This document shows, piece after piece, positions 33,578-41,528 of a DNA stretch of 64,000 nt. Below the pieces are notes generated by a model, which was not told the DNA's origin, searched no databases, and saw nothing but the letters and a program-made list of their open reading frames with translations. Position 1 is the first letter of the stretch. Every line of letters begins with the position of its first letter. Source of the stretch: DASPKT01 sp035626475 (GTDB taxonomy: Bacteria > Pseudomonadota > Alphaproteobacteria > Azospirillales > Azospirillaceae); NCBI GenBank assembly GCA_035626475.1, contig DASPNP010000082.1, forward strand, positions 1 to 64,000, read 5' to 3'. A program made the position numbers and the translations under genes.

Positions 33578-35695
33578 ATGACGCTCAAATTCCATCAGTC
33601 AGAGGCGGCTGAATGTGGGCTTGCTTGTTTAGCTATGGTGCTGAGCCATCATGGCCATGAGGTAGACCTGGCAACTTTGCGCCGGCGCTTCTCCGTCTCG
33701 CTCAAAGGCATGACGATGAAGACCATCGTGCAGGTGGGGCAAAAAGTTGGACTGGCTTCACGCGGGCTTCGATTGGAACTTGCTGATCTTGTGGATCTGA
33801 AGCTTCCTGCCATCCTGCACTGGGACATGAATCATTTCGTAGTATTGTCGTCAGTTAGGGGTAACAAGGTCACAATTCACGATCCCGCCAGGGGCACTGT
33901 GCGTATGACGCTGGACGAAGTCGACCAGCATTTTACTGGCATCGCCCTTGAGCTTACCCCAACCAAGGGCTTCGAGAGGAAGAAAGAACATTCCGACATC
34001 GGTCTCTCTTCCTTGGTCGGTAGAGTGGACGGGATGACGCGTGCCCTGCTTCAGGCTCTTGCCCTATCTGTTGTCCTGCAACTCTTTTTGTTGGCCAGCC
34101 CCTTCTACATGCAGCTGGCTGTCGACGAAGCAGTATTGACCGGTGACGGTGGGTTGCTGGTGGCACTCGCTGTTGGCTTCGGATTGTTTACCGCAATCAA
34201 GCTTATTGCTGAATGGATGCGCGCTCAGGTTCTGCTCATACTTGGAAGCCTCATCAGCCACCAAATGGTGGTGAACCTATTCCACCACATGGTACGGCTG
34301 CCGCTTGACTGGTTTGAAAAGCGGCATATCGGCGATCTAGTTAGCCGTTTCGGCTCCACCCGTCCAATCAAGGAACTGATCACCGACGGCTTGCTGGCCG
34401 CTGTGGTGGACGGCGCAATGGCGATTCTCACCCTAGTGGTGATCTTCCTATACTCCCCTGCTCTGGCAGCCGTCGTCTTAACAGCTCTAGTGCTCTACGC
34501 TGCCATCCGCATTGCCTCGTTCCGCTTCTTGCGCCAGCGGGAAGAGGAAGCAATCACTGCGGGGGCAAAGGAACAGACCAGCTTCATCGAAACCACTCGC
34601 GCCATTCAGACCATCAAGATTTTCGGGAACGAGGCGGAGCGGGAGGCAGTTTGGCAGAATCGCTTTGCAGACACTATCGCCCAAGGGGTAAGGCTGGGAA
34701 GGCTGAATACGGGATTCACCACAATCAATAGTCTGATCTATGGAATCGAGACCATACTAGTTGTCTTTATCGGCGCAAGGCTTGCCATGGACGGGGATCT
34801 CACCATAGGCATGCTATTTGCTTTCATGAGTTACAAGCAGCAGTTCTTAGACAAGGCAACCCGGTTGCTAGAGACGGCGATCAGCTACCGCATGCTCGAC
34901 CTGCACTTGGACCGCATTGGCGATATCGCTTTGGCTGAACGTGAGAAGGGTTTAGGCGCCTCGATGGATCGTGGGACGGAACCGCTGATCACCCAGCCAA
35001 TCTGCGGCGGGATATCTCTAAAAGGCATCGCCTACCGCTATGCTGAAACCGAACCGGACGTGATCGCCGACATTGACCTCGATGTTACCCCAGGCGAGTT
35101 CGTGGCTATCACCGGCCCGTCCGGCGGCGGCAAGACAACACTGCTAAAGGTCATGCTGGGCCTGTTCCGGCCGACAGCAGGTGAAGTGCGGGTGGACGGC
35201 ACTCCGCTGGACCATATCGGCCCCAATAGCTTCCGTGCACAGGTGGGAGTGGTCATGCAGGAGGACCAGCTCCTATCTGGCAGCTTGATGGAAAACATTA
35301 CCTTTTTCGATCTATCACCAGACTTGGAGTGGATGCGCCAGTGCGCAGTCATGGCCGGGCTGGATGCGGAGATCATGGCAATGCCCATGAACTACAACAC
35401 GCTAGTCGGGGACATGGGAACTGGTCTGTCAGGCGGCCAACGCCAACGCCTTTTACTGGCTCGCGCCCTGTATCGCCGCCCTCGGATCCTCTTTATGGAT
35501 GAAGGCACCAGCAACTTAGATGTTGCCAAGGAGCGAGAGGTGAACAATCACCTGAAGGCTTTGGGTATAACACGCATTGTCATTGCCCACCGTCCACAGA
35601 CGATCGCCGCCGCTGACCGGATACTGATGTTGAAAGAAGGAAAGCTGACCGAAATGCCCCAGTCAATTTCGGCGGAACCGGCTGCTGCAGAGTGA
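33578..35695 (+). CDS. C39-peptidase ABC transporter (PCAT) for the double-glycine peptide
   Basis: 705 residues. The N-terminal cysteine peptidase has QSEAAECGLACLAM (Cys13), HWDMNHFVVL (His86) and TIHDPARG (Asp102). A six-TM ABC exporter core follows (LLQALALSVVLQLFLLASPFYMQLAVDEAVL...). The nucleotide-binding domain has ITGPSGGGKTTLLK (Walker A), GLSGGQRQRLLLARALYRRPRILFMDEGTSNLD (signature and Walker B), and IVIAHRPQT. It would cleave the precursor after Gly-Gly and pump the core out with the HlyD adaptor at 29612 and a TolC-type porin encoded elsewhere. Confidence 0.95.
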   Translation: MTLKFHQSEAAECGLACLAMVLSHHGHEVDLATLRRRFSVSLKGMTMKTIVQVGQKVGLASRGLRLELADLVDLKLPAILHWDMNHFVVLSSVRGNKVTIHDPARGTVRMTLDEVDQHFTGIALELTPTKGFERKKEHSDIGLSSLVGRVDGMTRALLQALALSVVLQLFLLASPFYMQLAVDEAVLTGDGGLLVALAVGFGLFTAIKLIAEWMRAQVLLILGSLISHQMVVNLFHHMVRLPLDWFEKRHIGDLVSRFGSTRPIKELITDGLLAAVVDGAMAILTLVVIFLYSPALAAVVLTALVLYAAIRIASFRFLRQREEEAITAGAKEQTSFIETTRAIQTIKIFGNEAEREAVWQNRFADTIAQGVRLGRLNTGFTTINSLIYGIETILVVFIGARLAMDGDLTIGMLFAFMSYKQQFLDKATRLLETAISYRMLDLHLDRIGDIALAEREKGLGASMDRGTEPLITQPICGGISLKGIAYRYAETEPDVIADIDLDVTPGEFVAITGPSGGGKTTLLKVMLGLFRPTAGEVRVDGTPLDHIGPNSFRAQVGVVMQEDQLLSGSLMENITFFDLSPDLEWMRQCAVMAGLDAEIMAMPMNYNTLVGDMGTGLSGGQRQRLLLARALYRRPRILFMDEGTSNLDVAKEREVNNHLKALGITRIVIAHRPQTIAAADRILMLKEGKLTEMPQSISAEPAAAE

Positions 35696-35928
35696 GAGGC
35701 GCCTTCGCCAGCACTGAAAGCGCGCTTGCCATCACCGCACCTCACGTCGCCGCAACCTTCGAGCGGCCGCTGTCCTACTTCGTGGACTACCCCTTCGCGG
35801 GCAAGGAAAATCCCGAGTTGAAAGGAGCAGAGGCGAAACTGCACGAAATCCTGCGGCAGCTCAGGCTGGAGGAGATCAGGCCCGTCAGGCACGCGAAGCT
35901 GGTCCTCGACCTCTGGCGCCGCTCGTAG
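35692..35928 (+). CDS. Possible small protein after the PCAT gene
   Basis: 78 codons from a GTG that overlaps the PCAT stop. The product (YFVDYPFAGKENPELKGAEAKLHEILRQLRLEEIRPVRHAKLVLDLWRR) looks like a soluble helical protein, and the overlap suggests coupling. No family match recalled. GC is higher than in the PCAT gene, so it could also be the remnant of another gene. Confidence 0.35.
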   Translation: MRGAFASTESALAITAPHVAATFERPLSYFVDYPFAGKENPELKGAEAKLHEILRQLRLEEIRPVRHAKLVLDLWRRS

Positions 35929-36105
35929 CGGCTTCATTGAAGATCGGGTGCTGCCAGCTACCGTTTCCTTAAGTCAACGGGCGCGGGTGCCCGGTCAATG
36001 TTAGTTTCTGGTCGACTTGCCAGTTGAGCAGCCCGCGTTGGCATCGGCGCCTCGATACATAGGCGCGAAGCTGGGCATAGAGATGTGCGCCGTTGCGCCC
36101 CTGGA

Positions 36106-36630
36106 TCAGATTCCCAGCTTTTTGGCAAGGGCGTCAGAGAACCCTTCGGAATCTGTCATCTCGGATGACATCGGGTTGGTCCAGATATAGGTAAGGAGCA
36201 TACCGACAAAAGATATGATACCAAACAAGAGCAAGGCTACGAGAGACGCAAGCGCATGTTTGCCCCAATCTAATATATTCTCATGTGGCAAGTCCCGGTT
36301 CATTAGCAAAAACGATATAAATGCTGAAATAAAAAAAAGCAAACTTGCCGCGAACCCGCCGGTGGTCGCGCTCGAAAGTCTGGCTGTTGGTGTTTTATCT
36401 TTTGCGGAGGATGTTGCATCGGCGGTGGATAGGATGGTCATAACAGAGGATACCATGAGCATCGTTAGCGTGATGTTGGCGATGTATTGGTGAGCGATGC
36501 TTTCTTTGGGGAACAGAAAGCCAGTGGCCATAAGTGCTGGTGAAAGCACCAGCGCTGATAGGGATAGTTTGGACAGGAGCTCCGCAAGCCCCCAACGCCA
36601 GATCCTCAGCTTCGTTGTCATCATTCCCAT
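36106..36630 (-). CDS. Multi-pass membrane protein at the edge of the graspetide cluster
   Basis: 174 residues with four hydrophobic segments: LSALVLSPALMATGFLF, YIANITLTMLMVSSVMTIL, FAASLLFFISAFISFLLM and LASLVALLLFGIISFVGMLLTYIW. The N-terminus is basic (KLRIWRWG) and the tail is polar. Small multi-TM proteins beside bacteriocin-type clusters are often immunity proteins, but that is inference here. The gene is AT-rich like the cluster and convergent to it. Start uncertain among ATGs at 36630, 36624 and 36621. Confidence 0.6.
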   Translation of the reverse strand: MGMMTTKLRIWRWGLAELLSKLSLSALVLSPALMATGFLFPKESIAHQYIANITLTMLMVSSVMTILSTADATSSAKDKTPTARLSSATTGGFAASLLFFISAFISFLLMNRDLPHENILDWGKHALASLVALLLFGIISFVGMLLTYIWTNPMSSEMTDSEGFSDALAKKLGI

Positions 36631-36759
36631 CCCGTTGGATTTAAGATTGAAGCACAACAAGGATGAACGCGTCGGTTGTCTCAGTAAACGGCGCAGAATG
36701 GTAGCGTCGCGTGCGTATGGCGGAAGAATGGCACCCGTCATTCAAACCACCGCCTGTAG

Positions 36760-36931
36760 CGATGGCTGCCACCGTGCCTGGCACCGTGCGAACGGCGGCT
36801 TAGGTGAACGTCTCGAAGCCAAGGTTCTCGATGGCCTTGCGGAAGACCTTCAGGTAATGCGCGTCGCCGGCGCGTTCGGACAGCAAGCCGTCTAGGAACC
36901 CCAGCGCGAGACCCAAGGGACGCTCCGCCAT
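36760..36931 (-). pseudogene. luxR remnant (5' end only)
   Basis: In the luxR frame this reads MAERPLGLALGFLDGLLSE... matching the intact luxR product at 28381-29148 closely for 44 residues. It then has a TAA where luxR has Tyr (after FETFT), continues AAVRTVPGTVAA, and loses similarity. It is therefore both truncated and nonsense mutated. Upstream similarity continues to about 37024. It is in the same orientation as the intact copy. Confidence 0.88.
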
Positions 36932-37024
36932 GTTCAGGCCCTCCGCCAGGATACCGACGCCGGCGATGCTGGCGAAGGCAAAGCCTACAATGCGGCGGGC
37001 GATTGGACATGGCGGTAATACACG
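36769..37024. repeat. luxR 5'-end direct repeat, decayed copy
   Basis: Partner of 28982-29243. Shared blocks include TCTCGAAGCCAAGGTTCTCG and GATGGCCTTGCGGAA within the coding part, and a matching upstream region ending near CGGTAATACACGC. Confidence 0.85.
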
Positions 37025-37154
37025 CCTTGAGGCGTGGGCATACCTCTGGATAGGTCTAGCGCCGAGGCTGCGGGTACCAGTGAGTGCTTAGACGAAGGAG
37101 ATACAGGCACGCGCCGCCCCTATGGCGCGGCAGTTGGAGCGGCGCCTATTGCGG

Positions 37155-40100
37155 CTAAGCGCGCCGCGCCCGTGGTGGCCTCGGCTTCCTGTTCACGGTG
37201 GCGGTGCCTTCCGCCGCCTGGGGAGAGCTCAGGCGTGAGGCCGCATTCCTTGCTATCCCCTTGCCCTTTAGAAGGAGCAAGAACTGGGGCTCCCGCGGGT
37301 CGATGGCGCGCCGCTTGCCACGCGCATCCGGCTCCTGGACCGCCGCCTCAGCCAAGTTCAAGGCAAGCAATCGCTCCAAGGCCTCGTCGTCCGGAAGGTC
37401 GACATTCTCCCAGCCATAGGCCGAAGCGACAGCCCGGTCCAGGTCGCGATGGGCGTCCACCAGCCACTGCGGGAGAGTGTTGTAGAGCCGGGTCAGAGTC
37501 CGCTCCGCCAGAATGCTGGCCGCCTTGGCGTCGTTGGGCACCAGACGCGGCGGGAGGCCTGCCATCGGCTGCTCTTCCTCATGGACGAGCTCGGGCGGGT
37601 TGAGCCACTCGCGCCTCAGCCGGTTGAGGTGGCGAGCGGCTTCCGCGATCGGAGCACCAGCTGCCGCCTTGCCCGCCGAGGCGCTTGCTGTTCCTGGCTT
37701 CAGGCCCTCAGGGAAGGGAAATGTCTCGAACCCTGTCGTCGGCGTGTACTGCGGGTCGTTTCCAACCCCATGGCGCCCACCAAGCCTGAGGGACCACGCC
37801 TCGTGGAAGCGGCTGTGCAGGATCCCGAACGTCACGTCGTCCTCGCTGAGGATGACGTTGACGCGGCTGTCCGGGAGCACCAACGGGGATACCCAGACGA
37901 ACAGACGGTGCTTGGAAACCCGTGGTGTCGCGATGACGCGGGAGAGCGACGAGGCGCCTTCCCTCAGCGCCGGCGCCAGCTCGCCGTGCTGCCACCAGTG
38001 CTCCCGCCTTCTCGGCCGTCCGTTGGCGTCCCGCAGTGGCTTCACATAGCGCTTTACATGCTCGAAGGGCGCCTCGTAAAGGGCCGCCTCCTTGTCGGAC
38101 ATGCTCCCAAAGTCGATGATCCAGGTGTCGCTCGGACGGCTGGTGATGTCCTTTCCATTGATCCAGGGCCGCAAGACGTCGCTGTTCGGCTTCCCCCCGG
38201 GGTTCGTAGGCGCGGACAGCCATTCCCTGGCAACCCAGCCCTCCACCTCAAACGGGCCCACCTTCACCGGCCCTTGGAAGCACAGCGCGGTGTTGGCCGA
38301 GAGCGGCATGGCCCTGGTCAGGTCCGCCGCCGAGGCCGTCAGGTCGGCGTTCACCCGACTAACCTCCTTGCCGTCGAGTTGGTAGGGCCCTGGGTGTTCA
38401 GGCCCGCCAAAGCAGACCATGGAGACCCTGACGGCGGCGCCTCGGTCAATCCAGGGCTCGTCGGACCACGCCTCGAAGATTCTCCCCGACACGGCGACCC
38501 GGTCGAGGACGGCTCTGTTGGACCCGGTGCGGATCGAGCTCGTCGTCACCAGCCCCACCCGCTCCGCATGGCCAGCCTCGACCATCGCACGCGCCTTCTC
38601 GAACCAGTAGCAGACCATGTCGGCCGAGCCAGGCACCCTGTCCGCGAACATGGAGCGGAGGCGGGTGACGTAGCCCTTGCCCAGCTTCTTGAGCATGCCC
38701 TTGTTGCCGACGAAGGGTGGGTTCCCGACGATCGCCTGAACTCTCGGCCACTGGACCTCGCCGCCGATGAGGTCGATGAGCGCGTCGCCATGGACCACCG
38801 TCTGGAGCGATCGCAGAACGGGTCGGCGGCTGACCTCCATCCCGTGGCGCTGCATCCACTGGATTTCTCCTATCCACACCGAGGCACGGGCAAGCTCAAC
38901 CGCAAGCGGATTGACCTCGAAGCCATGGAGCGCGTCCGGCCCGACAAGGCTGCCCTCGGCGTGCAACCCTAGCGCTTCCCCCTCCAGGATGACCTCGTGG
39001 TGGAAGTCCTTGAGCGCCAGCAGTGCGACGTACAGGAAGTTGCCAGAACCGCAGGCGGGGTCGAGCACGGCCTGCGACTTCACCTTGCCGACGAAGGCGG
39101 TGAACAGCGCCTGGGCACGCTGGGCCGCCGGCCGGTTGTGCTGCGTCCCTCGCTTAGGCAGCATGGCGATGAGTTCGTGGCGCAAGGCCAGCCACTCTTG
39201 GCGCAGCGGGCGGATCACGACGGGATCCACCAGGCGTTCGATCATCTTGGAGGGGGTGTAGTAGACGCCGACAGCACCTTGCGACTGCCCCGCCGCGTCG
39301 CGCCGGGCGACCTCCTGGGCCAGTTCCTGGCGCAGCTCGGGATTGAGCCCTCTCTCGAACAGCGTGCCCATGATCGACGGGTCGATGTCCGACCAGTCCA
39401 TGGCCGCTGCGGATAGAACGAGGGCTACGTCCTCCTCCTCGAGGGCGAAGGCGAGGGAGTTGTTGAAGAGGCCGCCGTTGAACCATTCCACGTCCTCAAA
39501 GCCGATCCGGCCGCCGGTCCTCATCGTCTCGAACAGCTCGGAGGCGAGTTCCTGGAACTGGTTAGGCGTGCGGTGTGCCCGCTCCAGCATGCGGGAGAAG
39601 AGCCGGCCCGGCAGCAGGCCGACGTTCTCGGCGAACATGCAGAAGACCAGCCGGATCACGAACCGGGCCACCTCAACGGGGGCATGTCCCCGGTTCTCGA
39701 GCCTAGCCGCAAGCGTGGCGAAACGGCCAGCCGCCTCCTCGGTCAGCGCTTCCCTGGTCTTGGCCGGCTTCAGTCCTTCCGGGTTCTCAAACGCGAAGCG
39801 GAGCAGATCCAGGCGTTCGGGCACGAGGATGTCCGCCAGCGTCAGCTCATGGCGTGTCGAGACGACGTTCGTCCAGTTGGTGTGGATCCTGATCCGCACC
39901 ATGTCGGAAACGATCAGGAGAGGAGGGTTTGCGAGCGCCGGGGCATAGCGCTGCAATTGCGCGAAGGCCGTATCGAGGTCCTTCCCGGGGCTCTTGTACT
40001 CCCAGGCGAAGAAGCCTCGTTTCCACACGTCCGCTCGGCCCGGCCGCCCGTCGACCTTCGCGACCCGCCTCTCGAAGCAGTAGAAGTCGCCTTCACCATC

Positions 40101-40223
40101 GGCGTCGGCGGGAGTCGGCTGCCCCAGCACCCTGCACAGGTCGATGAAATGCTCTTTCGCAGCCTGTGTCTCGGACAGCTTGAGGCGTCCCCATTTACGG
40201 ACGAAATCCTCAGGTTTCATCAT
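37155..40223 (-). CDS. MmeI-like (type IIL/IIG) restriction-modification enzyme
   Basis: 1,022 residues combining endonuclease, methyltransferase and target recognition in one chain. The N-terminal PD-(D/E)XK site is GRADVWKRGFFAWEYKSPGKD. A helical spacer follows (VARFVIRLVFCMFAENVGLLP). The gamma-class N6-adenine methylase has motif I AVLDPACGSGNFLYVALLAL and motif IV IVGNPPFVGNKGM. The C-terminal third is the recognition region (SRVIATPRVSKHRLFVWV ... PTTGFETFPFPEGL). It would methylate one strand of its site and cut about 20 bases away when unmodified. It is the last large cargo gene in element 1 and a plausible addiction/defence module. Confidence 0.9.
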   Translation of the reverse strand: MMKPEDFVRKWGRLKLSETQAAKEHFIDLCRVLGQPTPADADGEGDFYCFERRVAKVDGRPGRADVWKRGFFAWEYKSPGKDLDTAFAQLQRYAPALANPPLLIVSDMVRIRIHTNWTNVVSTRHELTLADILVPERLDLLRFAFENPEGLKPAKTREALTEEAAGRFATLAARLENRGHAPVEVARFVIRLVFCMFAENVGLLPGRLFSRMLERAHRTPNQFQELASELFETMRTGGRIGFEDVEWFNGGLFNNSLAFALEEEDVALVLSAAAMDWSDIDPSIMGTLFERGLNPELRQELAQEVARRDAAGQSQGAVGVYYTPSKMIERLVDPVVIRPLRQEWLALRHELIAMLPKRGTQHNRPAAQRAQALFTAFVGKVKSQAVLDPACGSGNFLYVALLALKDFHHEVILEGEALGLHAEGSLVGPDALHGFEVNPLAVELARASVWIGEIQWMQRHGMEVSRRPVLRSLQTVVHGDALIDLIGGEVQWPRVQAIVGNPPFVGNKGMLKKLGKGYVTRLRSMFADRVPGSADMVCYWFEKARAMVEAGHAERVGLVTTSSIRTGSNRAVLDRVAVSGRIFEAWSDEPWIDRGAAVRVSMVCFGGPEHPGPYQLDGKEVSRVNADLTASAADLTRAMPLSANTALCFQGPVKVGPFEVEGWVAREWLSAPTNPGGKPNSDVLRPWINGKDITSRPSDTWIIDFGSMSDKEAALYEAPFEHVKRYVKPLRDANGRPRRREHWWQHGELAPALREGASSLSRVIATPRVSKHRLFVWVSPLVLPDSRVNVILSEDDVTFGILHSRFHEAWSLRLGGRHGVGNDPQYTPTTGFETFPFPEGLKPGTASASAGKAAAGAPIAEAARHLNRLRREWLNPPELVHEEEQPMAGLPPRLVPNDAKAASILAERTLTRLYNTLPQWLVDAHRDLDRAVASAYGWENVDLPDDEALERLLALNLAEAAVQEPDARGKRRAIDPREPQFLLLLKGKGIARNAASRLSSPQAAEGTATVNRKPRPPRARRA

Positions 40224-40444
40224 TTACCCCGCACTGGAGACATGGCATGCGGGGACTTATGGTGATGTACTACAAACCTGTGTCAACCTTCGCGTGTAAG
40301 TGCATGAGGATGAAGGAGAAAACCGAAGGGGGCGCAGCGCAATGTGCCACTTTCGGCAGCCAACTGTGCTGCCGCTCGCGGACCAAAGCGCTTCGTAGAT
40401 GGCTTCAAAGCCCTGGCTTAGATCCTTTCGGGTCCGCCAACGCC

Positions 40445-40954
40445 TTACCCAGGAGGAGGGCACCAGCCGGTGGGCCTCCGTAGGGCCCATTCCCACATCG
40501 TCGATGCGGTACTGCCCGGGCCCCGATGCTTGGTCTTTCCCGATCTCATCAGAAAGCCCCGCCGACAGAGATCGGTGAGAACGGCGTGCAGCGCTTTCAT
40601 GAGGGTTCGCCGCTTGTCCTGGTCAGGAAGGCACCCGCCCTTCCGGCGAAGCATCAGGTTGAGGAGTTCGACGGTGCTCAGCCGGCAGTATTCCTTCCTC
40701 AGGATGCCGATGGCCATCCTGCGCAGCTCGCCTGGCTCAAAGATGTGCATCTCGGGAGCAAGCTGCTCGCGGTGCGAGAGCGACTTGATGTCGATGGTCG
40801 GCGCAAGCAGGAGAAGCGTGGCATCGACGTCTCGGATCAGGCGCTCCCGGCGCCGAACAGCCAACACGAGCTTGTCGAGCTCCGCCTCGAGCATCTCTCT
40901 TCTGTGGATCAGCGCGTCCACGGCAGAGTCGTAGCGGCGCTCCTCAGCAGGCAT
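40445..40954 (-). CDS. Coiled-coil/winged-helix protein at the right end of element 1
   Basis: 169 residues. The N-terminal helix (VDALIHRREMLEAELDKLVLAVRRRERLIRDVDATLLLLAPTIDIKSL) and C-terminal winged-helix-like part (RMAIGILRKEYCRLSTVELLNLML ... LTDLCRRGFLMRSGKTKHRG) repeat the layout of the product at 10091-10531, which lies next to the opposite inverted repeat. It overlaps the small Cys-rich gene upstream by 11 bp. Role unknown; symmetry of placement suggests a link with the transposon itself. Confidence 0.7.
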   Translation of the reverse strand: MPAEERRYDSAVDALIHRREMLEAELDKLVLAVRRRERLIRDVDATLLLLAPTIDIKSLSHREQLAPEMHIFEPGELRRMAIGILRKEYCRLSTVELLNLMLRRKGGCLPDQDKRRTLMKALHAVLTDLCRRGFLMRSGKTKHRGPGSTASTMWEWALRRPTGWCPPPG

Positions 40955-41147
40955 TTGGTGGCACCTGGTCTGGACGGAACTGACCGCACCAGTCGGTGAA
41001 GGCCGTCTCAGGCCAGACTGCGATGACCTCGACCTCCGTTCCCAGGGACGGCACCACGGCCTTTGGAGAGGCGATCCGACATCGGCCGCGGCTTTCTGCC
41101 CTCACGGCATCCCAGAACCTGCATGAGCCGCATGCCACGGCAGACAT
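40944..41147 (-). CDS. Small Cys-rich protein
   Basis: 67 residues: CGSCRFWDAVRAESRGRCRI ... WPETAFTDWCGQF. Four or five cysteines in a CxxC...C...C pattern with aromatic neighbours, a plausible zinc knuckle often annotated as a small phage-type protein. It overlaps the start of the 40445-40954 gene, so the two form an operon reading away from the right inverted repeat. Confidence 0.6.
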   Translation of the reverse strand: MSAVACGSCRFWDAVRAESRGRCRIASPKAVVPSLGTEVEVIAVWPETAFTDWCGQFRPDQVPPNAC

Positions 41148-41271
41148 TCTCTCCTCCTCGGCCGGAAGACGTTGTCGCCAGCCACCCGCCTGCTCATCGA
41201 GCTCAACTCTCGGGGAGCTGAACCGACAAGCTGGAAGGTGCTGCCAAGTGAGAGCCTACTGCTGGCGACGA

Positions 41272-41304
41272 GGCCCGTCTGGGTGTGTTTGCGCCACCAG
41301 ACCG
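41272..41304 (-). repeat. Right terminal inverted repeat of element 1
   Basis: Reverse complement of 10000-10032 with a single difference. The outermost bases CCAGACCG abut the target duplication. Confidence 0.95.
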
Positions 41305-41312
41305 GGAGACCG
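41305..41312. repeat. Target-site duplication of element 1, right copy
   Basis: GGAGACCG, identical to 9992-9999. Confidence 0.93.
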
Positions 41313-41358
41313 CCAAGCGGGCGCTCGAGGTCGCCGCCTCGGGCGGGCACAATCTGCT
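41305..41358 (+). pseudogene. comM: comM middle fragment between elements 1 and 2
   Basis: Begins with the second copy of GGAGACCG and reads ETAKRALEVAASGGHNLL, exactly the ComM segment that follows the GQ of the first fragment and leads into the Walker A loop. Only 46 bp lie between the end of element 1 and the start of element 2. The frame then hits TAA inside element 2. Confidence 0.93.
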
Positions 41359-41362
41359 AATG
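41351..41362. repeat. Left attachment site core of element 2 (attL)
   Basis: AATCTGCTAATG joins comM on the left to element DNA (TTGTAAACAC) on the right. The same core, AATCTGCTGATG, is found at 51817-51828. In an uninterrupted comM the sequence would read CACAATCTGCTGATGGTCGG. Confidence 0.8.
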
Positions 41363-41528
41363 TTGTAAACACTTAGGCTACTTGACCTTATCGCCGAAAT
41401 GTATTCTGAGGACCATGAAGTTACCGTCATAACTGCACGTCTATGTTTAAGTCGAATAGCCACCGATTTGCTCATCTGAGCAGAATCGTTTATATTGACA
41501 GCATGTCGATGACCAACGGAGACAAGAC

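Larger units (their letters stand above)
10000..41304. mobile_element. Element 1: 31.3-kb IS1595-type cargo transposon in comM
   Basis: Bounded by 33-bp terminal inverted repeats that differ at one base and by an 8-bp target duplication (GGAGACCG), inserted in comM. The only transposase I find inside is the IS1595/ISXO2-like gene at 11480-12436; no tyrosine or serine recombinase is present. Cargo includes a nuclease/HEPN pair, an E2-E1-JAB system, a quorum-sensing operon, a putative graspetide cluster and an MmeI-like restriction enzyme. IS1595 members with passenger genes are known, but 31 kb is far above the usual size. Base composition varies along the cargo, with 17173-18228 and 30900-36750 clearly more AT-rich, so the cargo was assembled from several sources. 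Confidence 0.9.

Noticed and set aside
10000..41304. Element 1 as an integrative conjugative element or prophage
   Set aside because: No integrase, relaxase, type IV secretion or virion genes; the inverted repeats and 8-bp duplication indicate transposition.
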